From contig NC_083560.1 in assembly GCF_019925205.1 (NCBI RefSeq), positions 120,811,062 through 120,875,061 of the forward strand: 64,000 nucleotides of DNA, in the 5' to 3' direction. The position numbers and the translations under genes are program-made. Each line of letters opens with the position of its first letter. The first letter of the stretch is position 1. Below the pieces are notes generated by a model. It was not told the origin of the DNA. It saw nothing but the letters and a program-made list of their open reading frames with translations, and searched no databases. The stretch is from Metopolophium dirhodum. Taxonomy: Eukaryota > Arthropoda > Insecta > Hemiptera > Aphididae. Shown here one piece after another: positions 26,844 to 40,847 of the stretch.

Positions 26844-27886
26844 CTATTTAGGCTATAATATTGTCTGGAAAATATGACATAAATAACTGTCAAATCGTCA
26901 AATCTTCCAGATACAAATGTGGGTAATAATATATTATATAATACGTGTATAATATGGCGTTATGGCCCACCACGTTTTCCCGTTTTCCTGCGAAGCAGTG
27001 TTAGTCAAATGAGAAAACGGGGTGAGCATGGTGCAGGACCGCCCTGTATATATATATGTATATATTATAATACATATACTATACGCAATATAGGTAATAG
27101 TGTATAATTACGCGCGTTTTCTCGCATAAAAAAAAATGCGCACAATTTGTTCTTATTGTCCGCGTTTTACAAGTGCGCGTGTATATATATATATATATAT
27201 AGGTATTAAAAGTATACGGCAACGAAAAGGGTTTTCCGCGGGGGTTGTACTGCCACTAGCCATGTGTATATATAATATATATATATAGGTACTACCGCCC
27301 GAGGTCTTTCTCTCGCTATACATATATAATATGTATATACTTGAGGGATTAACGCGTTTGATCTCTCGTCCTCGTCGTTATGTATATAATATATATATAG
27401 GTATACACGTGCATTGAATCTCGGTATCACCACTCGAAAACGAGGATCTTTTCCCTCGTAGGTATACAGCGCCCGAGGCTGTGGCTCATATATATTATGT
27501 TGGCAAAATTTTCTTCTCGTATATATAAATATTATATTATGATGTCTTTATTTCCACGGTTTTTTAAATTTTCGTTTGAGAATAAAATATAATGCATATT
27601 ATATATGTTAACGGGGGAGTATATATGTAAACGGTAGGTATTTTTTCACCGTGATATACCTTATACGAACATCATTATTTTATCATAATATAATATAATG
27701 TTATATAGCTGCTGCGATGCGCTCGAATATTTATTTATTATATGTATAGGTATATATGCGTACATGCAGGTACTATTATTATTTATTACTATACCGTGAG
27801 CAAACCTATATACATATATTACATTATATTCGACGTTGTTGTTTGGTTAAGCATCGTCGCGTCTGCAGCAGCCGGTATACGAAAAC

Positions 27887-27917
<31 letters not shown>

Positions 27918-30009
27918 CTGAGAAATAATAATAATCACGATTTGACGACTGTAGACCCTATTATACGACGGTTGTTGTTTTTGTTTTTTTCCTTTTATCT
28001 TGACGATTATGATATTAATCGTTTCGATGCAGCTGCGGCTTTCTGCGTGGAAATAATGTGATGGTATAAAAGTAGGTAGATAGGTTTATATTATACATAT
28101 ACCTACCTTCAACAATAATAATATACATATAATAGATATATTATATAGTAATATTTCTACCGACTAAAATGCGTGTTTTTTTTTCTTTTTTATACATGCA
28201 TAGTCAATATATTATTCCTAATAGAACGTTTTAAACTATTATATAGGTATCTACATTAGAACAGACGATTTCATGCGTGGTGGATTGAAATGAATGAAAT
28301 GGTTTATTATGTGCAGTGCACCAGTGGCTATGTATATCATATATATTATTATATATTCCATAATTCAGTTGCAACTTGCAACCGTATTATATCAATCGCA
28401 TTATAGACATCCTGCATCCTGCATCCTGCACCTATATAGCTGGTCAATTATTTCCCGATTTATGTTTGAGTTTTTTTTTAAATATTTACCTACCGAACCA
28501 GGTCTATGGGTTTTGTAACTTTGGCAGTACCATATATTTAAACATACTATTTTCATCAAACTATAAAATGTTGTATATATAATGATAAACCATGGATTAT
28601 CGAATGCACAAAAACGTACCTATATATGCGTTTAAGTATAATAATAAAACAAATTATAAGAAACCCATATATTATTGTGTCGACTCACTACAGTAGCTAC
28701 CTATAAATATTATTAATTATTATTTATTATATATACCTATTAATATATTATACATAGGTACGCTATTATATAATATGTCTATATAAGAACTAAAGGGATG
28801 TTTATGAAAAAAGCATATAATACGTATACCTATCTATAGTCTATATATTATATAGTTGTGTGATAAGTATAGGTAAATACCTATATTATATATATACAGC
28901 CCAAAATTGGAAATTGTGCTGCAATTGCAGTAGAACTAAATAGTAAAATTAGTGTGTAATAGTCGGCTCAATATGCAAAAACAATATTGAATAAAATTAA
29001 TTTTTATGAAAAAAAAAAATAAAAAAGTGCAGCAGGTTGCGTTGTATATATATACTTATAGGTAATTATTTATCATATACATATTATGTATAACTTTATA
29101 ATTATCATCGTCATAATCGTAAATAAAATACAATTTATTGTATAGGTATATATTGGTTTATACCATTCCATCACGGTGTTTATCTACAGTGTATACAAGC
29201 TACCTTGTATATTTGTACCTATATAAATTATACACGAGGCCAGGACATGGAATAAGGCCGTTTCACACATGGACGCGTACCTATATTATCATTCGCATGC
29301 GTTATTGCGTTTCGATTTACATTATGGTATATATAAGTTCATAAAAAAGCCACTCTACGACAATGGCACTTTTCCCTCGTCGAACTATTAATACTATATA
29401 CCTAAACGTACCGGTGCAGTAAACTGATTCGCGTGCCTATACGAAACGAGTCCATGTGCAGAAACGAGCTTCAAAACACAAAACACGTTTCCCTATATAT
29501 AATATCAACGGTATAAAAACAATAAAATATAATATTATGTATCGAACAGGCTATAATATAATGTGTATAAAATGTCGCATGCCGCAGGTACCTATACATA
29601 CAATATGCAGTTAAAATAACAAAATTAAACGTAGGTATATAATATTGGTATGTTTATATAGTACATTATATAGATACCACATATAGTGATGCAGATAGGT
29701 ACCTGATATAATATATTATGTTTATTCCAATATACGCAGCATCACACATAATATACCTATCTTATATACCACGGTATATTATGTAATACAATAATAATGA
29801 TATACATGCACGCCTGCAATATAATATTCAACTGCACACATCAGGAACCAGCATTATATACGTTTTATATACCTGTGTATTACGTGTATCATATAGATAC
29901 TATTATAATATTATTATCGTCATATATATAATCATATATATCAATTTCTCTTTTGGGACGCTTCTTTCGAGAATTTTTGATTTTTCCATTTTTTTACCAT
30001 CACTATTAT

Positions 30010-30905
30010 TATTTGTTATTATTACTATTATTTACGGATGGTGTTGTGCGGCGTGGTGGGCGTGGCCGAGCTCCACGATTGGTCCGGCCGTTGGTGCGCC
30101 GACTGTCGCTGCGGTGGTGAGGGGGCAAAGGACGGCGGCGGCAGCACCAGGTGAACCACGCGCGTATATTACAGCAGCCCCATCGGATCCGCGCACGCGG
30201 TGCATGGAACCGCCACCGCCGCCTCACCGGACGCGCACCGGCCGGCCAGCGTCGTGCGCTCCGCCCCCCGCCCGTCGAGGCGTTGGTCGCGTAGTACCGG
30301 ATTCGGCCGATAGGGCGCAATCACCGCCGCCACCGCTGCCGCAGAACAGCAGCAGCAGCAAACCGCATTACGGGGAGCAGTGTTTACAGCGATCGGTCCG
30401 AAGAATCACGTCGTCGTCGTCGTCGTCGTCGTAGTTGTTGTCGCCGTCCGTCGTTGCCGCGCGTCATATGAGACGGTGATTCGTTCGATCGTTTTCGTTA
30501 TTACAATATTATATTAAATTATTTTTAGAGTAAAAAATATTTTAAAACGATAAGACACAGCAACAATCGTATAATAATTCCGTGTTCGCCGCCACTCGAC
30601 TGCGTACGACGCGCCGTTGTTCCTCTTAACCGCACCGGCCCATAATCCGTTGTTGTACACGAAACAAGCATACAGACGGACCGAGACAGCTCCCGTTTGT
30701 CCGCCGCCGCGTCGTCAGCCGATGTCAACTGCAGCACGGCGCTGTAGTCACGCCGCCGTGGTCGGCCGCCGACGTCGCCGCCGCCGAGTCACTTCCGTGC
30801 CGCCGCAGTCTGCCGCCACCGATTCGCCTAGGACTAGTAGTCGCGACCACCGCCGCCGCAGCCGTTCCGACTGAACATCTGACCGACGACTGCAAACTGT
30901 ACGGG
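30010..30905 (+). promoter_or_regulatory. CpG-rich block ending in a splice donor; candidate first exon/promoter
   Basis: About 900 bp that are much more GC-rich than the surroundings, with CAG and GCC-type triplet runs and a (TCG)n run at 30410-30432. It ends at TGTACGG|G-GTGAGTCG, a good donor with GT at 30906. Open frames in it are low-complexity (one ends in seven Ser from the TCG run) and start at non-ATG codons, so no protein is called. It could be the first exon and promoter of otd or of an unrelated noncoding transcript. Confidence 0.3.
30410..30432 (+). repeat. (TCG)n microsatellite
   Basis: Seven TCG units inside the CpG-rich block at 30.0-30.9 kb. Confidence 0.95.
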
Positions 30906-32814
30906 GTGAGTCGTCAGGCTTATAATATCGTAATACAGCGGTCGTTAGGAACCTATGGGTATATTATTATCATATTGTAATAACTAAAACTTGGTACACA
31001 AACTTAGTGGGTACATTATACACCATGTTATAATAATATGTAGTGTACAAGGGGGGGGGGGGGGTCGTCGGTCTCGTAACGACGCATCGATTAAAAAACT
31101 TGTTTCGCACGTTTTTCAGTAACAATTTACCAAACGGAGACTTATTTTTATGTGTCTGTAACATTAAATGGGTAGGTACCTACCTACCAGTTAAACTGAA
31201 CTTTTGGCATTCTGAAGTAGGTACCTACACCGATACATGCAATTTACATACATACTCGTATATATTGTATAATATATACATATTATAAGACCGCTATTGT
31301 CGCTGCTCCATTTTAAGTATTTGATCTCTGTATTGAACTGTATGGTATTTCTTTCATTATTCAAAATAATAATACACCTATAATAACTCTCCAAGTATTC
31401 ATTAAATTTAACGAAATTTTTTTATTCTATATGATAAGATTTTGTAGTACCTGCCTAAGTAGTAAATAACACGATGGTCGATAATATAGAATAGAACTAC
31501 TATAATGGATATAATACCTAAATCATAAAATGTCATAATATAGATACAAAAACTTCCAACTATAAAATGTCTGTAATGATGCGTTTTCAAAACTTCATTC
31601 CAGTTATTTTATTCTAGTGCAGCTTGTACTTGATCACTATACAATATCTGCCAAGTTTTACGGCTCGCAACCCATACAGCATAAAACTTTTTCCTAAAAA
31701 ATATTGTCAGGAAAATAATATAGTTGTCAAAATATTCTAAAAATTTACGTAAATAGTTACGTAATATACTAGTTATATTCTTTGGCCAAGAAGTTCATAT
31801 TTTTGAAAATATTTTACAAAAACATTTACAAAATATTTTAATTATATATGTTTTAAGAACATTTTTACGGAAACTTTGTAAAAATATTAAGTCAACATTT
31901 TTATGCAATCATATTATAGTACAATATTTTGATATAATGAGAAGAAAATATTTATAAAATATTATTAGTAAAATATTCATTATTTAATTACTTTAAAATA
32001 TTCACAAAACAATCACATTTCCCAAATGCTGTGTGTGAATAGCGTCGAAATTAATGCAAAAATAATATATTTTTCTTTGAATATTGTATAATCATTGAAA
32101 GTTAGGTAGGTATAGGTAGGACTTAACGAAACTAAAAATATTGAAATCGACATTTAATAAAATATATACCAACGTAAGTTTTTACGTTAACTATGTATAA
32201 ATGGCGATAACTGATGTCTAGGGCTGTAAAGCCCGGATTCTAAAACCATAAAAAATAAAATTTTTTAAAAATAACCATAAAAATGCCTTCAACGCAATAA
32301 TGCTTAAAATAACCGATATGTTTTAATAGGCATGCAAACGAGAAGAAAACAATGGACGGTGGTTTAAATTTAAGCGTTTTTAACGCTTCTTTATCCAAAC
32401 TAACAAATAATAATATAATACAAAAACAAAATACCGAACTTAAATAATAATGCATGCACAATAAATAAACAGAACCTACTGTAATAAACCCACTCAAAAT
32501 ATTCGCGATTGTAATGTAACTCTTACTGACCAATTACTAATTAGTGGTTATTTGTTTGAGTAAGACCCGGTAGGATACTAAATCCAGTAATCGCTGTAGA
32601 TATATAAAGACATTATCATATTCATAAATAGAGCATTGAAATTTGGTATGTCGGATGTAGGTATATGAAAATTAATTAATTAAAGTCAGTGTAGTATCTA
32701 TTACATTAAACGAATTAAGTAATTGGAATGGATTGTCTTAGAAAACCCAAAAAATAATGCACTTTGCATTGAAATTCGGTCCCAATACTGATGATATTAT
32801 AATAATAGCCTCTT

Positions 32815-33023
32815 GGGGCCTGGTGTGGCTCAGTGGTTGGCTTCAGTCACTAACGTGTTATGAGGTCAAGCATCGTCCGGCGTCGCTAGTTCCTGGACTG
32901 GTGACCACCCGGGTTTTTAGTGACGAATCCTCTTCTCCCATACACGTGTTCCTCAACCAACATTACCCTCCTACAAAACGCTAATAGCCTAGTTGTCGAT
33001 GCTTAAGATCAACAAAATAAAAA
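32815..33023 (+). mobile_element. tRNA-derived SINE
   Basis: Starts GGCCTGGTGTGGCTCAGTGG, whose TGGCTCAGTGG fits an RNA polymerase III A box. A degenerate B-box region follows (GCTAGTTCCTGGACTGG), then a GTGACCACCCGGG core and a tail ending GATCAACAAAATAAAAA. It stands out as GC-balanced DNA within AT-rich flanks. The 9-mer TAATAGCCT occurs at 32803-32811 and again at 32982-32990, but the second copy lies inside what looks like the SINE body, so it may not be a target duplication. It cannot be a functional tRNA: there is no acceptor stem or intact TPsiC arm. Confidence 0.6.
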
Positions 33024-33920
33024 TCGTAATCTACTTTAAGGGTTTGTTTACGATGGACAATAATAATCGGTACCCACATATGTATATATTTTTTAATCTC
33101 TGTTAGTAAACAATCTGTAAATATAGATATCTACTGCAGTATTTATATGTGCGTATGTGTGGTGTGTGGTACCTCATATATAGGAAGTCACATTTTTATT
33201 GTGAATTGCGATAAATAAGATTGTTAAACTTGACACCAGTCCGCGGAAAATTGTAAATTGCTTTCAGTGTGGCCGTCGTATTTATACTCAGCAGCGATTT
33301 CAGCTGCTTATCTGCAGAAGCGCGTGCCATCAGAAGCCGAACGACATTAGCGGAAGTAATTTCATGATAAGAATATTCCTGCTGCTGCTGTTATGACTAG
33401 TCTATATTGCAACCTGCAGCAGGTATGGTAGAACCCCACCTCGTCTGGCCGGATGCGTTGTAAAAATATACATAGGTATAAATAATTAATGAAATCTAAA
33501 AAATAACATTAATTATCGCCTATCGAACGGTATATATAACAACAATAATAATAATAATAATCATAAACAATCGTCGTCCGTTGTTGTCCGCCGCCGTTGC
33601 GAATTCCGCTTTAAATATTATGCCACGACCGCATCCGACGACGACAATGTTTCCGCCCCGCAAGTCTATAATAATAATTATTATGTACGTAAATAATAAG
33701 GTTCTATTATAATAAGGTCTCATTAACGGTGCACCATAGTGACGGCAGTGGTTTCTAATATTTTCTATACATAGCACGCGCGTCGCAAACGGTTTTGTTG
33801 ATGACACAAACGTTTAAAACGAAAAAGTAAATTAAGAAAATTGTCACGAATATTGAAATTAATACACCCATTATTATATAATTCGAAACTTGTCTATATT
33901 ACCTACCCATACTCTTTTTT

Positions 33921-34092
33921 CAGGGTCGGACAAGGAATAAAAATTGATCCCGAGGAAACTGAAAATTTGGCCCAATTTTAGGCAAATAATAAAATATTTA
34001 TAAGTTATCGGCCCAAATGTATTCAAGCAGCCCAAATTTTTGGCCAGCCCTGGCGGGGATCACCCACCCTCCACCCTAGCCAGTCTGCCCTG
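33921..34092. mobile_element. hAT-type MITE, 172 bp
   Basis: Left end CAGGGTCGGACAAGG and right end (complement) CAGGGCAGACTGG are imperfect inverted repeats of a CAGGGNCGGACTGG type. Flanking 8-mers TCTTTTTT (33913-33920) and TCTTTATT (34093-34100) agree at 7 of 8, as expected for an older hAT target duplication. The interior contains repeated GGCCCAAATTTT-like words and has no coding capacity. The end sequences resemble those of the element at 47876-48228. Confidence 0.65.
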
Positions 34093-35159
34093 TCTTTATT
34101 CCCCGTGATATATATTTGTCATTCGTATGTTCTTGTTACATGATAATATTATGGAGGCGTATACCTAGAACCGTAGATTTGCGAAAATACAAAATAAAAC
34201 CATTACTTACTTTTGCCTACATAAATATGAGTACTTATTATATTAGATAATTTATGTTTGATCATTTTTAAAAGTACTTCAGTCAGACTTCTCACAACAT
34301 AAACAATTTGTAATAGATAATTAGGTAAATGTGTTGTATTAAAAAAAAAATTAATTACGAGAAAATGATTATATTATTGATTCTTAGAAATATAATTTGT
34401 TGAAAGCTGGCGAAAATTACATATTATAATCAGAACAAATCCAATTAGCCAATAAATAATTTTAATTAGTTGTATGTAACTATTTTATAGGAGATTTTGT
34501 ATCTATTTAATAATAATATTATCATTGAGTATAATATTATATTGTACTCGATGATATTATATTTTTATATATAATATAGATTATATTAGATAGGTACATA
34601 TTATATACTAACCGACCATTCGTCGATCCTGTTCATATCGTTGACATTCCGTTTACTTTACGCCCTTTACTTTGAGCGTAATGCCACATACTTCTCTTAT
34701 TAAATATTCATATAATATTATGTATATTATATGAGTACCTAAATTCAATTTAATGTCATGTTATGGTCTAGATAATGTTTTGTTACATATATTTGTACGA
34801 TACATGATTTCAGTATTTCACCGCATATAAAATAAAACCTTACTTAAATTTTTTATTTAATCATGGATTTCCCGAAGCACACTTATGTATACATTTTATA
34901 TTTTTATGATGTATGAACTTGATCTTATACATTTAAAAAATTATTATGCTTCATCAGGTAAAAATGATGTGATGGTGCCAAAATAACACCTACCTATATT
35001 ATATGGTATAATATTTCTATTTTACTGCAGTATAATCATGAATCACGTTTTCCAAAGCTGTATTATCTCGTTTAAGCAGTTGAGACTCCGCAAAAACACC
35101 ACCTATATAGGTAGTTACATTTTTTCCCCATAGAAAAATGTACATCCTCATTCCTCAGC

Positions 35160-35880
35160 CTATTACTTTTGACTTGTGGTCGTTAGCACTCGATGGCAAC
35201 ACGAGCATAATACAAGCGGCGGACGTCGCCCGTAGCTAATTATTTTATCTCGACGACGGTTGTGGCGGGTCGAACGTCTTGACGTGTGCGTGTTGTTCCC
35301 CTCGACGTTACAAGTGTTTGTACCGCGTTCAAATAGCTCGATTGTTGGTATAATGTTAATAAATGTCATATACTGTCATTATGCGGTATTAGAGCGTAGG
35401 TAGTTGAGATTGCGGGCCGAAATTATCTCGAAAAACGGCGACCGATAACGACACCGCCGCCACGCGAGGCAGAACATAATAATATAGCAGTGTGTGTCGT
35501 GTTCAGAGGGGAATGGTGGAAGGGGGGGGGGGGGGGAGATAGACTATAGTGTTGCGAAACGACGACGGGACTGTATAATATAATATATATACCGATGTTG
35601 TCACTTATCGCGCGTAGTATTCGCCTCGAGTCTTGTGGTGGTCGTCGAAGGGGCACGCGCTCGACACGTCATCCATTATTATAGCAGCTGTATCCATTAC
35701 TCGATCAACCGTTGTCCGTCGTCTATAATAATATTATATTGTTACATGATATTTTTATACTTCTCAGCCGCGTCAAAGTTCGAACAGTGCAGTCGTCGAT
35801 AACTTCCCGACACAACTAATCGTAGTATAACATAATATATATGCAGCTGCCGGTATCCGTGAACGTAGCGGCGTAATGTT
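35160..35880 (+). promoter_or_regulatory. Candidate 5' noncoding exon/promoter block of otd
   Basis: A stretch richer in C+G than its flanks, ending at TAATGTT|GTAAGTG, a strong donor at 35881. It lies 5 kb upstream of the coding exon 1 acceptor, which needs an upstream noncoding exon. No open frame of note crosses the donor. A TATA box or initiator cannot be assigned with confidence in DNA this rich in TATA. Inference only; a different upstream exon, including the block at 30.0-30.9 kb, is equally possible. Confidence 0.3.
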
Positions 35881-37455
35881 GTAAGTGTTAATTAATTTTT
35901 AATTCTATTTAAAAATATTAATTTCATTTCCCCCGACCGTTATAAATTGCCATTATTATTATATATTGTATAAACGGCGACGGTTTTTTTTTTTTTGGTC
36001 TCTAATTCTCCCCCCCCCCCCTACGAGCGAGAATCAACCCTTTCCGAACCGCCCCATACGTGTACGTCCCTTTTGTGTGCCGCTGCGCAGGTAAAAAAAA
36101 ATAAGGGTTACGCCGAGTGTATATTATGTACCATTGCGCCCGGATCGCGATAATTTATGCATGAAGCAGATACGTATTATTCACGAGCCGTATACGAATG
36201 AACGCGCCAGGGTCGTGCGATGAAAATCTGTTGGGGGGAGGGGGGGACTAGGCGTTTCGCAGCTTTTGTGCACACAATTATAAACAACACAACGGGGACA
36301 ATAATAATAATAACTTTTCCCTCATAGTTGACATTAGCAGGGCCTGTATCATTATATAGAAACGTATGACTTTACTTTTTTAGTATATAATAATATGTAC
36401 ATTGGTGAGTTATTCGATATACCTAGGTACCATTTTAGTAACAAAATATCGGTTTTAGAACAGTAGCTATATGAGCACACAAGCATATTATAATCGTATC
36501 GTTTTTAATTTTTTATTGCATTATTTTATACAATTGTACAATATAATAATATAATATAAACCTAATGTATAATGGTATGTTTATAATTTATAAGGATTTT
36601 ATATATAAGGATGGTAAACTTTAAGTAGCTAGATTAAATTGTATATACCCACAAGAGCTTCACGCAAAAAAATGAATATATGTATAAGGTCCCATTCTGC
36701 GATTCGTGTGTAAAAAATTATTACCCTCCCCAAGTATTATAATAAATAATAATATATTATACTCCTACCTACGTCTTCTCGTTGCAATTTCTTGACACGG
36801 ACATTCTAAGGTATACGAACCACAGAAATACCTGCAACAGATATCCTAGTTACCCAACAACTAACAATTTTGAAGCAATACTTATAACTTATAAGTTATA
36901 CGTTATATATTATACGATTATATTTATTCTATACAATATGTATGTATATTATAAGGAGGGCAGTTGGAAATGAAAACAAATTAAAACGCGTGCTTTATTA
37001 TGAACACGTGTGTATAGAAGTACCTTCCTATTATAATGTATCATTTTTTCCCGATTTCAGTGTAAATAATTATGATTACGATGATGATGATAATAATAAT
37101 ATACCTATAATAAAGTACGTGGCGTCGAGTACCTAAGTATAGGTTACGACCTATATCATGTTCGACTATATACAAAAATAGGTTGCTCTACTGCAGTTTA
37201 CGGCATTATATATATTATACTATCGGTACTATACGGCGTGGAAAAAATCAAAACGAACCCCCGCGGGTAGCTGGTTCCGTATGTATATGGTAAGTATATA
37301 TTATATATAGCCATCGTCGGTATTGGTTCGCTTATATATTATAATATATTTATTATCCCTGCCTGCATTGGCGGTGAACTTAAAATTTAACTGCTATGTA
37401 GGTAACCTATTATACAACGCGCGCACCCAAACCGTTACCGCCACTGAGGCCTGTG

Positions 37456-37485
<30 letters not shown>
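37456..37485 (+). repeat. (AAT)n microsatellite
   Basis: Ten AAT units; the source of poly-Asn and poly-Ile pseudo-proteins. Confidence 0.95.
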
Positions 37486-37489
<4 letters not shown>

Positions 37490-37689
37490 TAATATATTAT
37501 ATTATTATGTATGACGCGCGCGCGTTCGACGAGAAGTTATTCACGAGCGTTTTCCCCCGCGTTGCCGATCATCACATCATATATTATATGTATGTACAAT
37601 ATAATATAATGCGCGAACCCATTGTTGGCGTGTAAATAGCAGCTGCTTAGAAGGCTAATTTTTTTTTTCTAAAACTAGGGGGCCGGTTT

Positions 37690-38120
37690 AAAAAAGAAAA
37701 AACCGAAACGAAACAATAACAACGACAATAGCTCCTATATACACGAGTATATGCAAGGGAAAATTTCCCCTCTCGCGCCTGTCCCCCTGCCACACTCCCC
37801 CCGCCACCGGTTCGCGCAGTCAGTCGACGCTATGGCGGCATCGTGATGGCGGCCGCACAAGAGCGCACAAGCGATGTATATTATCAAGTCCACGCGGGGT
37901 TGTTAAAATTCGCGTTTCTACTTTTTCTGAAACAAAAATTCCGTTTTAAACAACGAAAACCTGTTTAAAAACAAAAAAAAAAATAAATAAATACCCTGGG
38001 CGGTACCTTTTACTTGCAGTGTACGTGTTAATGCGGGAAAAATTATTATAATCGCGTTCCTCGCATGAGCGCGCGCCGTTCGCCGCGAACTCGGTCTCCC
38101 GTGTTTTTCTTATTATTATT
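37690..38120. promoter_or_regulatory. CpG-rich patch upstream of otd
   Basis: A GC-rich stretch with CCCCCTGCC and CGCCACCGG tracts and an arthropod-like initiator string TCAGTC near 37818, followed by ATGGCGGC motifs at about 37831 and 37846 that resemble the core of YY1/Pho-type sites. No donor follows within it, so it is not a complete exon model. Listed as possible regulatory DNA only. Confidence 0.2.
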
Positions 38121-40847
38121 CATCACTTTCGACTGCCCGTAGATATCGTGCAAATACTCGTAGCTATATCTATACAATATGTATACAATATTGTTTACTG
38201 CGGCTGCAGCTGGTAGGTACGACGATGGCGAATTTACGAGCGAAAGTACAAAGCTTTGGTTTTCCGCGTGTTTTTTCCCCTCTTTTATATTATATAGGTA
38301 TATACCGAGAAACTCTTCTGGAATATTTAAATAGGACCGCTTTCACGGTGGTATGTTATATTATATTCCTCCCGTTCACTGATCGCATCGTTTATTGATG
38401 GAGTAAAATGTATACAAGAAACGCCGGTCCCGAATCCCTGGTTAGGAAATCCTCTCTGCTCCCCAACCGCGCGGGCGAGCAGTAGGTATTTTAATGGAAA
38501 GTATACACAACTCTAACCAGTCCTATAATATAAAGGACATATACCTGACTACATGGATTGTGTGGATGTGCTTTATTATTTTATAATTATATATTTCATA
38601 TACACGTCCTATAATCGCTACTATATCTCCCTTATATAAATACCTATTATATCTATACCTCGTCGACGACATCGGTCAAAAATCGATTACAAAAGTACCG
38701 TCGATGTACGGTCAGTAGTCAGTAGTTAATTCTAGTTGAGTTTTTAGCGGTCTTCTGCATGATGTAATGCCAATAATATTTTAAAATATATATCCGCAGC
38801 GGTCGCCGTCATCATCGTGATGCACTTCGTATGAAATAATTTCGCGTTATCAGAGTCTGATAACAATCATATTTTCCGTGTTTGCTGTCCTCTCGAAAGT
38901 TATAGGCACAATACTCGAGCACCTCGGCGATAAACCGCGTCGACACTCAAACCACTATCAAAAACACCGAGCATTGTTAATACCGATTGTTGACATATCA
39001 CACACATGTACCTATTATACAAAACACTCGAATATATATATATATTATATACTACCTGTGTAAATGAAGGTATAACATATTATTTATAATATCTACATTA
39101 CAGTATACCTACCTATATATCTATTCCGTAACGTTTTTTGTTCTTTCACAAGTTTTATAAGCATGATGGGTTCACAATGTTAAAGCAAATGTTTAAAAAC
39201 TGTTCAAAGCTTTCGAAATACGACTTGTGATGAATATTACCTTTGTACTTGTTCCGACTGTCAACTAAACTTTGGGTGTATTTTCATTATAATATAACTA
39301 ACCCGTTGTAAAAATCGTCGTAATCTGAAAATGTCTGCACCGGAAACGTGTCACAATATTAGAAAATATGAACAGTACAAAAGAACTCTTTTTCGTCCCG
39401 AGACCGCGAAATGCTTTGCCAAATCGTCTCCAAGAGCATTATAATATTATATTGATGCTTTATATAGCATTTATGTCGGCGACGTCGTTGCCGCAGGTGT
39501 CGAAAACGCGTGACACGCCAATAGCCGGACACCGGAATCTCTTTGTACACCATAATATACAGATGAAACGACCGCGTTAAAATCAAATAAAAATCTCTAT
39601 TTTTTTTTTTCCAAATATGCGTTCCGAGAAGGTCCTGCTCGGTGACAGGTACTCGTGTACACGCAGGACAATACCCGAGTCGCCCCAGTGAATTTGTAGT
39701 GTTTTTCGTGATAATAACGTTCCCTGCAACGTACATGTAAGGCCGTTCTCCCTACCCGCCCACTCGTCGACAAGTTTATTTCATCTCTCGTACCTTAATA
39801 TCGCGACGATGATGTACATTCGACACATCGGACAGCGGCAACACCCGCTAAACGTTTCGAACTAAGCAAACAATCGGGCCGGGGCACACATATTAGGCAT
39901 ATGTACTGTATAGGTACGCACACCTTTTATACATTATATTATATTAAGTAGCCGAGAACGTGGGCATAGTGCATATACATTATGTATAGACATATTATTG
40001 TTATATTGCTATCGTCGAGTCGTAGCTTAACGGCAATGGCTGCTGCCGGTGTCGTGGTGTCCACTCACCGGCGGTCTGCTCGGCGTACCTATTACATATA
40101 TCATTATGTATTAATTATTATATTATATCGTGTTATATTGTATTAGCGAACTATACTATATTATTGAACTATATTATCGCACGGCACTCGACTGCGACCG
40201 CTCTCATTGACGTCATCGTACAGCGATTGACGTACGTGTTTATTGTATATTACCTATATAATATTATACGTATATACTATATAGTATAATATTATAATAG
40301 GTACATAAAGTGGTTGTATATTGTTTTCGTAGTATTAGTGTAGTAGTGTGTAGTACCTCTAGTTGTAAATCTATGGTATAATAATAGGTAGTAGTGTAAT
40401 ACCTACATAATCGCCGCGTGCCTACAGCACGAGTACTCGACTTTTATACTCGAAAGCGACGTGTCTGCGTACCTATATACTGCTGCAGCGAGCACACTGT
40501 CTTACAGAGTGCTGCAAGTATCGACGTGTTCGTTGGTCGAATGCAGTGTGTCGCAGTGGGTCGACGAACACGAAATAGGTCTTTTAGCAATATTGAACTA
40601 ATTGTAATATATTAATGATATACCATATTAAATTATCATTATTTTTGATTTGTATCGTACAAGCGCGGCGCGCACGTGATACAGTATGACTTAGATGAAA
40701 TTCAACCATCGTCTGTGCGTACATTAAAATCGCTAGTTAGATGTTTAATAAATAGGACGTTTGAAATGGCGCGAGATCATCTTCTTTGCTATAATATGTA
40801 TACTAACAGTTTTTTTTTTGTTCTGTTACAGGTGTCATCGACATCTT

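Larger units (their letters stand above)
26844..32814. other. Noncoding stretch between the Harbinger block and the SINE
   Basis: AT-rich DNA with many TATAGGTA words, an (AAT)n run near 27885-27911, a triple GCATCCT repeat at about 28411-28431, and the CpG-rich block at 30.0-30.9 kb described separately. The stretch 31680-32010 is rich in AAAATATTTT and ACATTTTTAC words, perhaps an old AT-rich MITE without recognisable ends. No gene supported. Confidence 0.6.
34101..40831. other. Presumed 5' region of otd
   Basis: AT-rich DNA with CpG-rich patches at about 35160-35690, 36000-36250, 37690-38120 and 39360-39560. It probably contains 5' noncoding exons and promoter DNA of otd, since coding exon 1 starts with an acceptor, but none can be fixed from sequence alone. 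Open frames here are short and show no domain. Confidence 0.5.

Noticed and set aside
32240..32533. 97-codon hydrophobic minus frame
   Set aside because: Hydrophobicity follows from AT-rich codons (Phe, Ile, Leu); no promoter, family or conserved motif.
32820..32900. Possible tRNA gene
   Set aside because: It has only an A-box-like start; there is no cloverleaf, acceptor stem or intact TPsiC arm. Assigned to a SINE instead.
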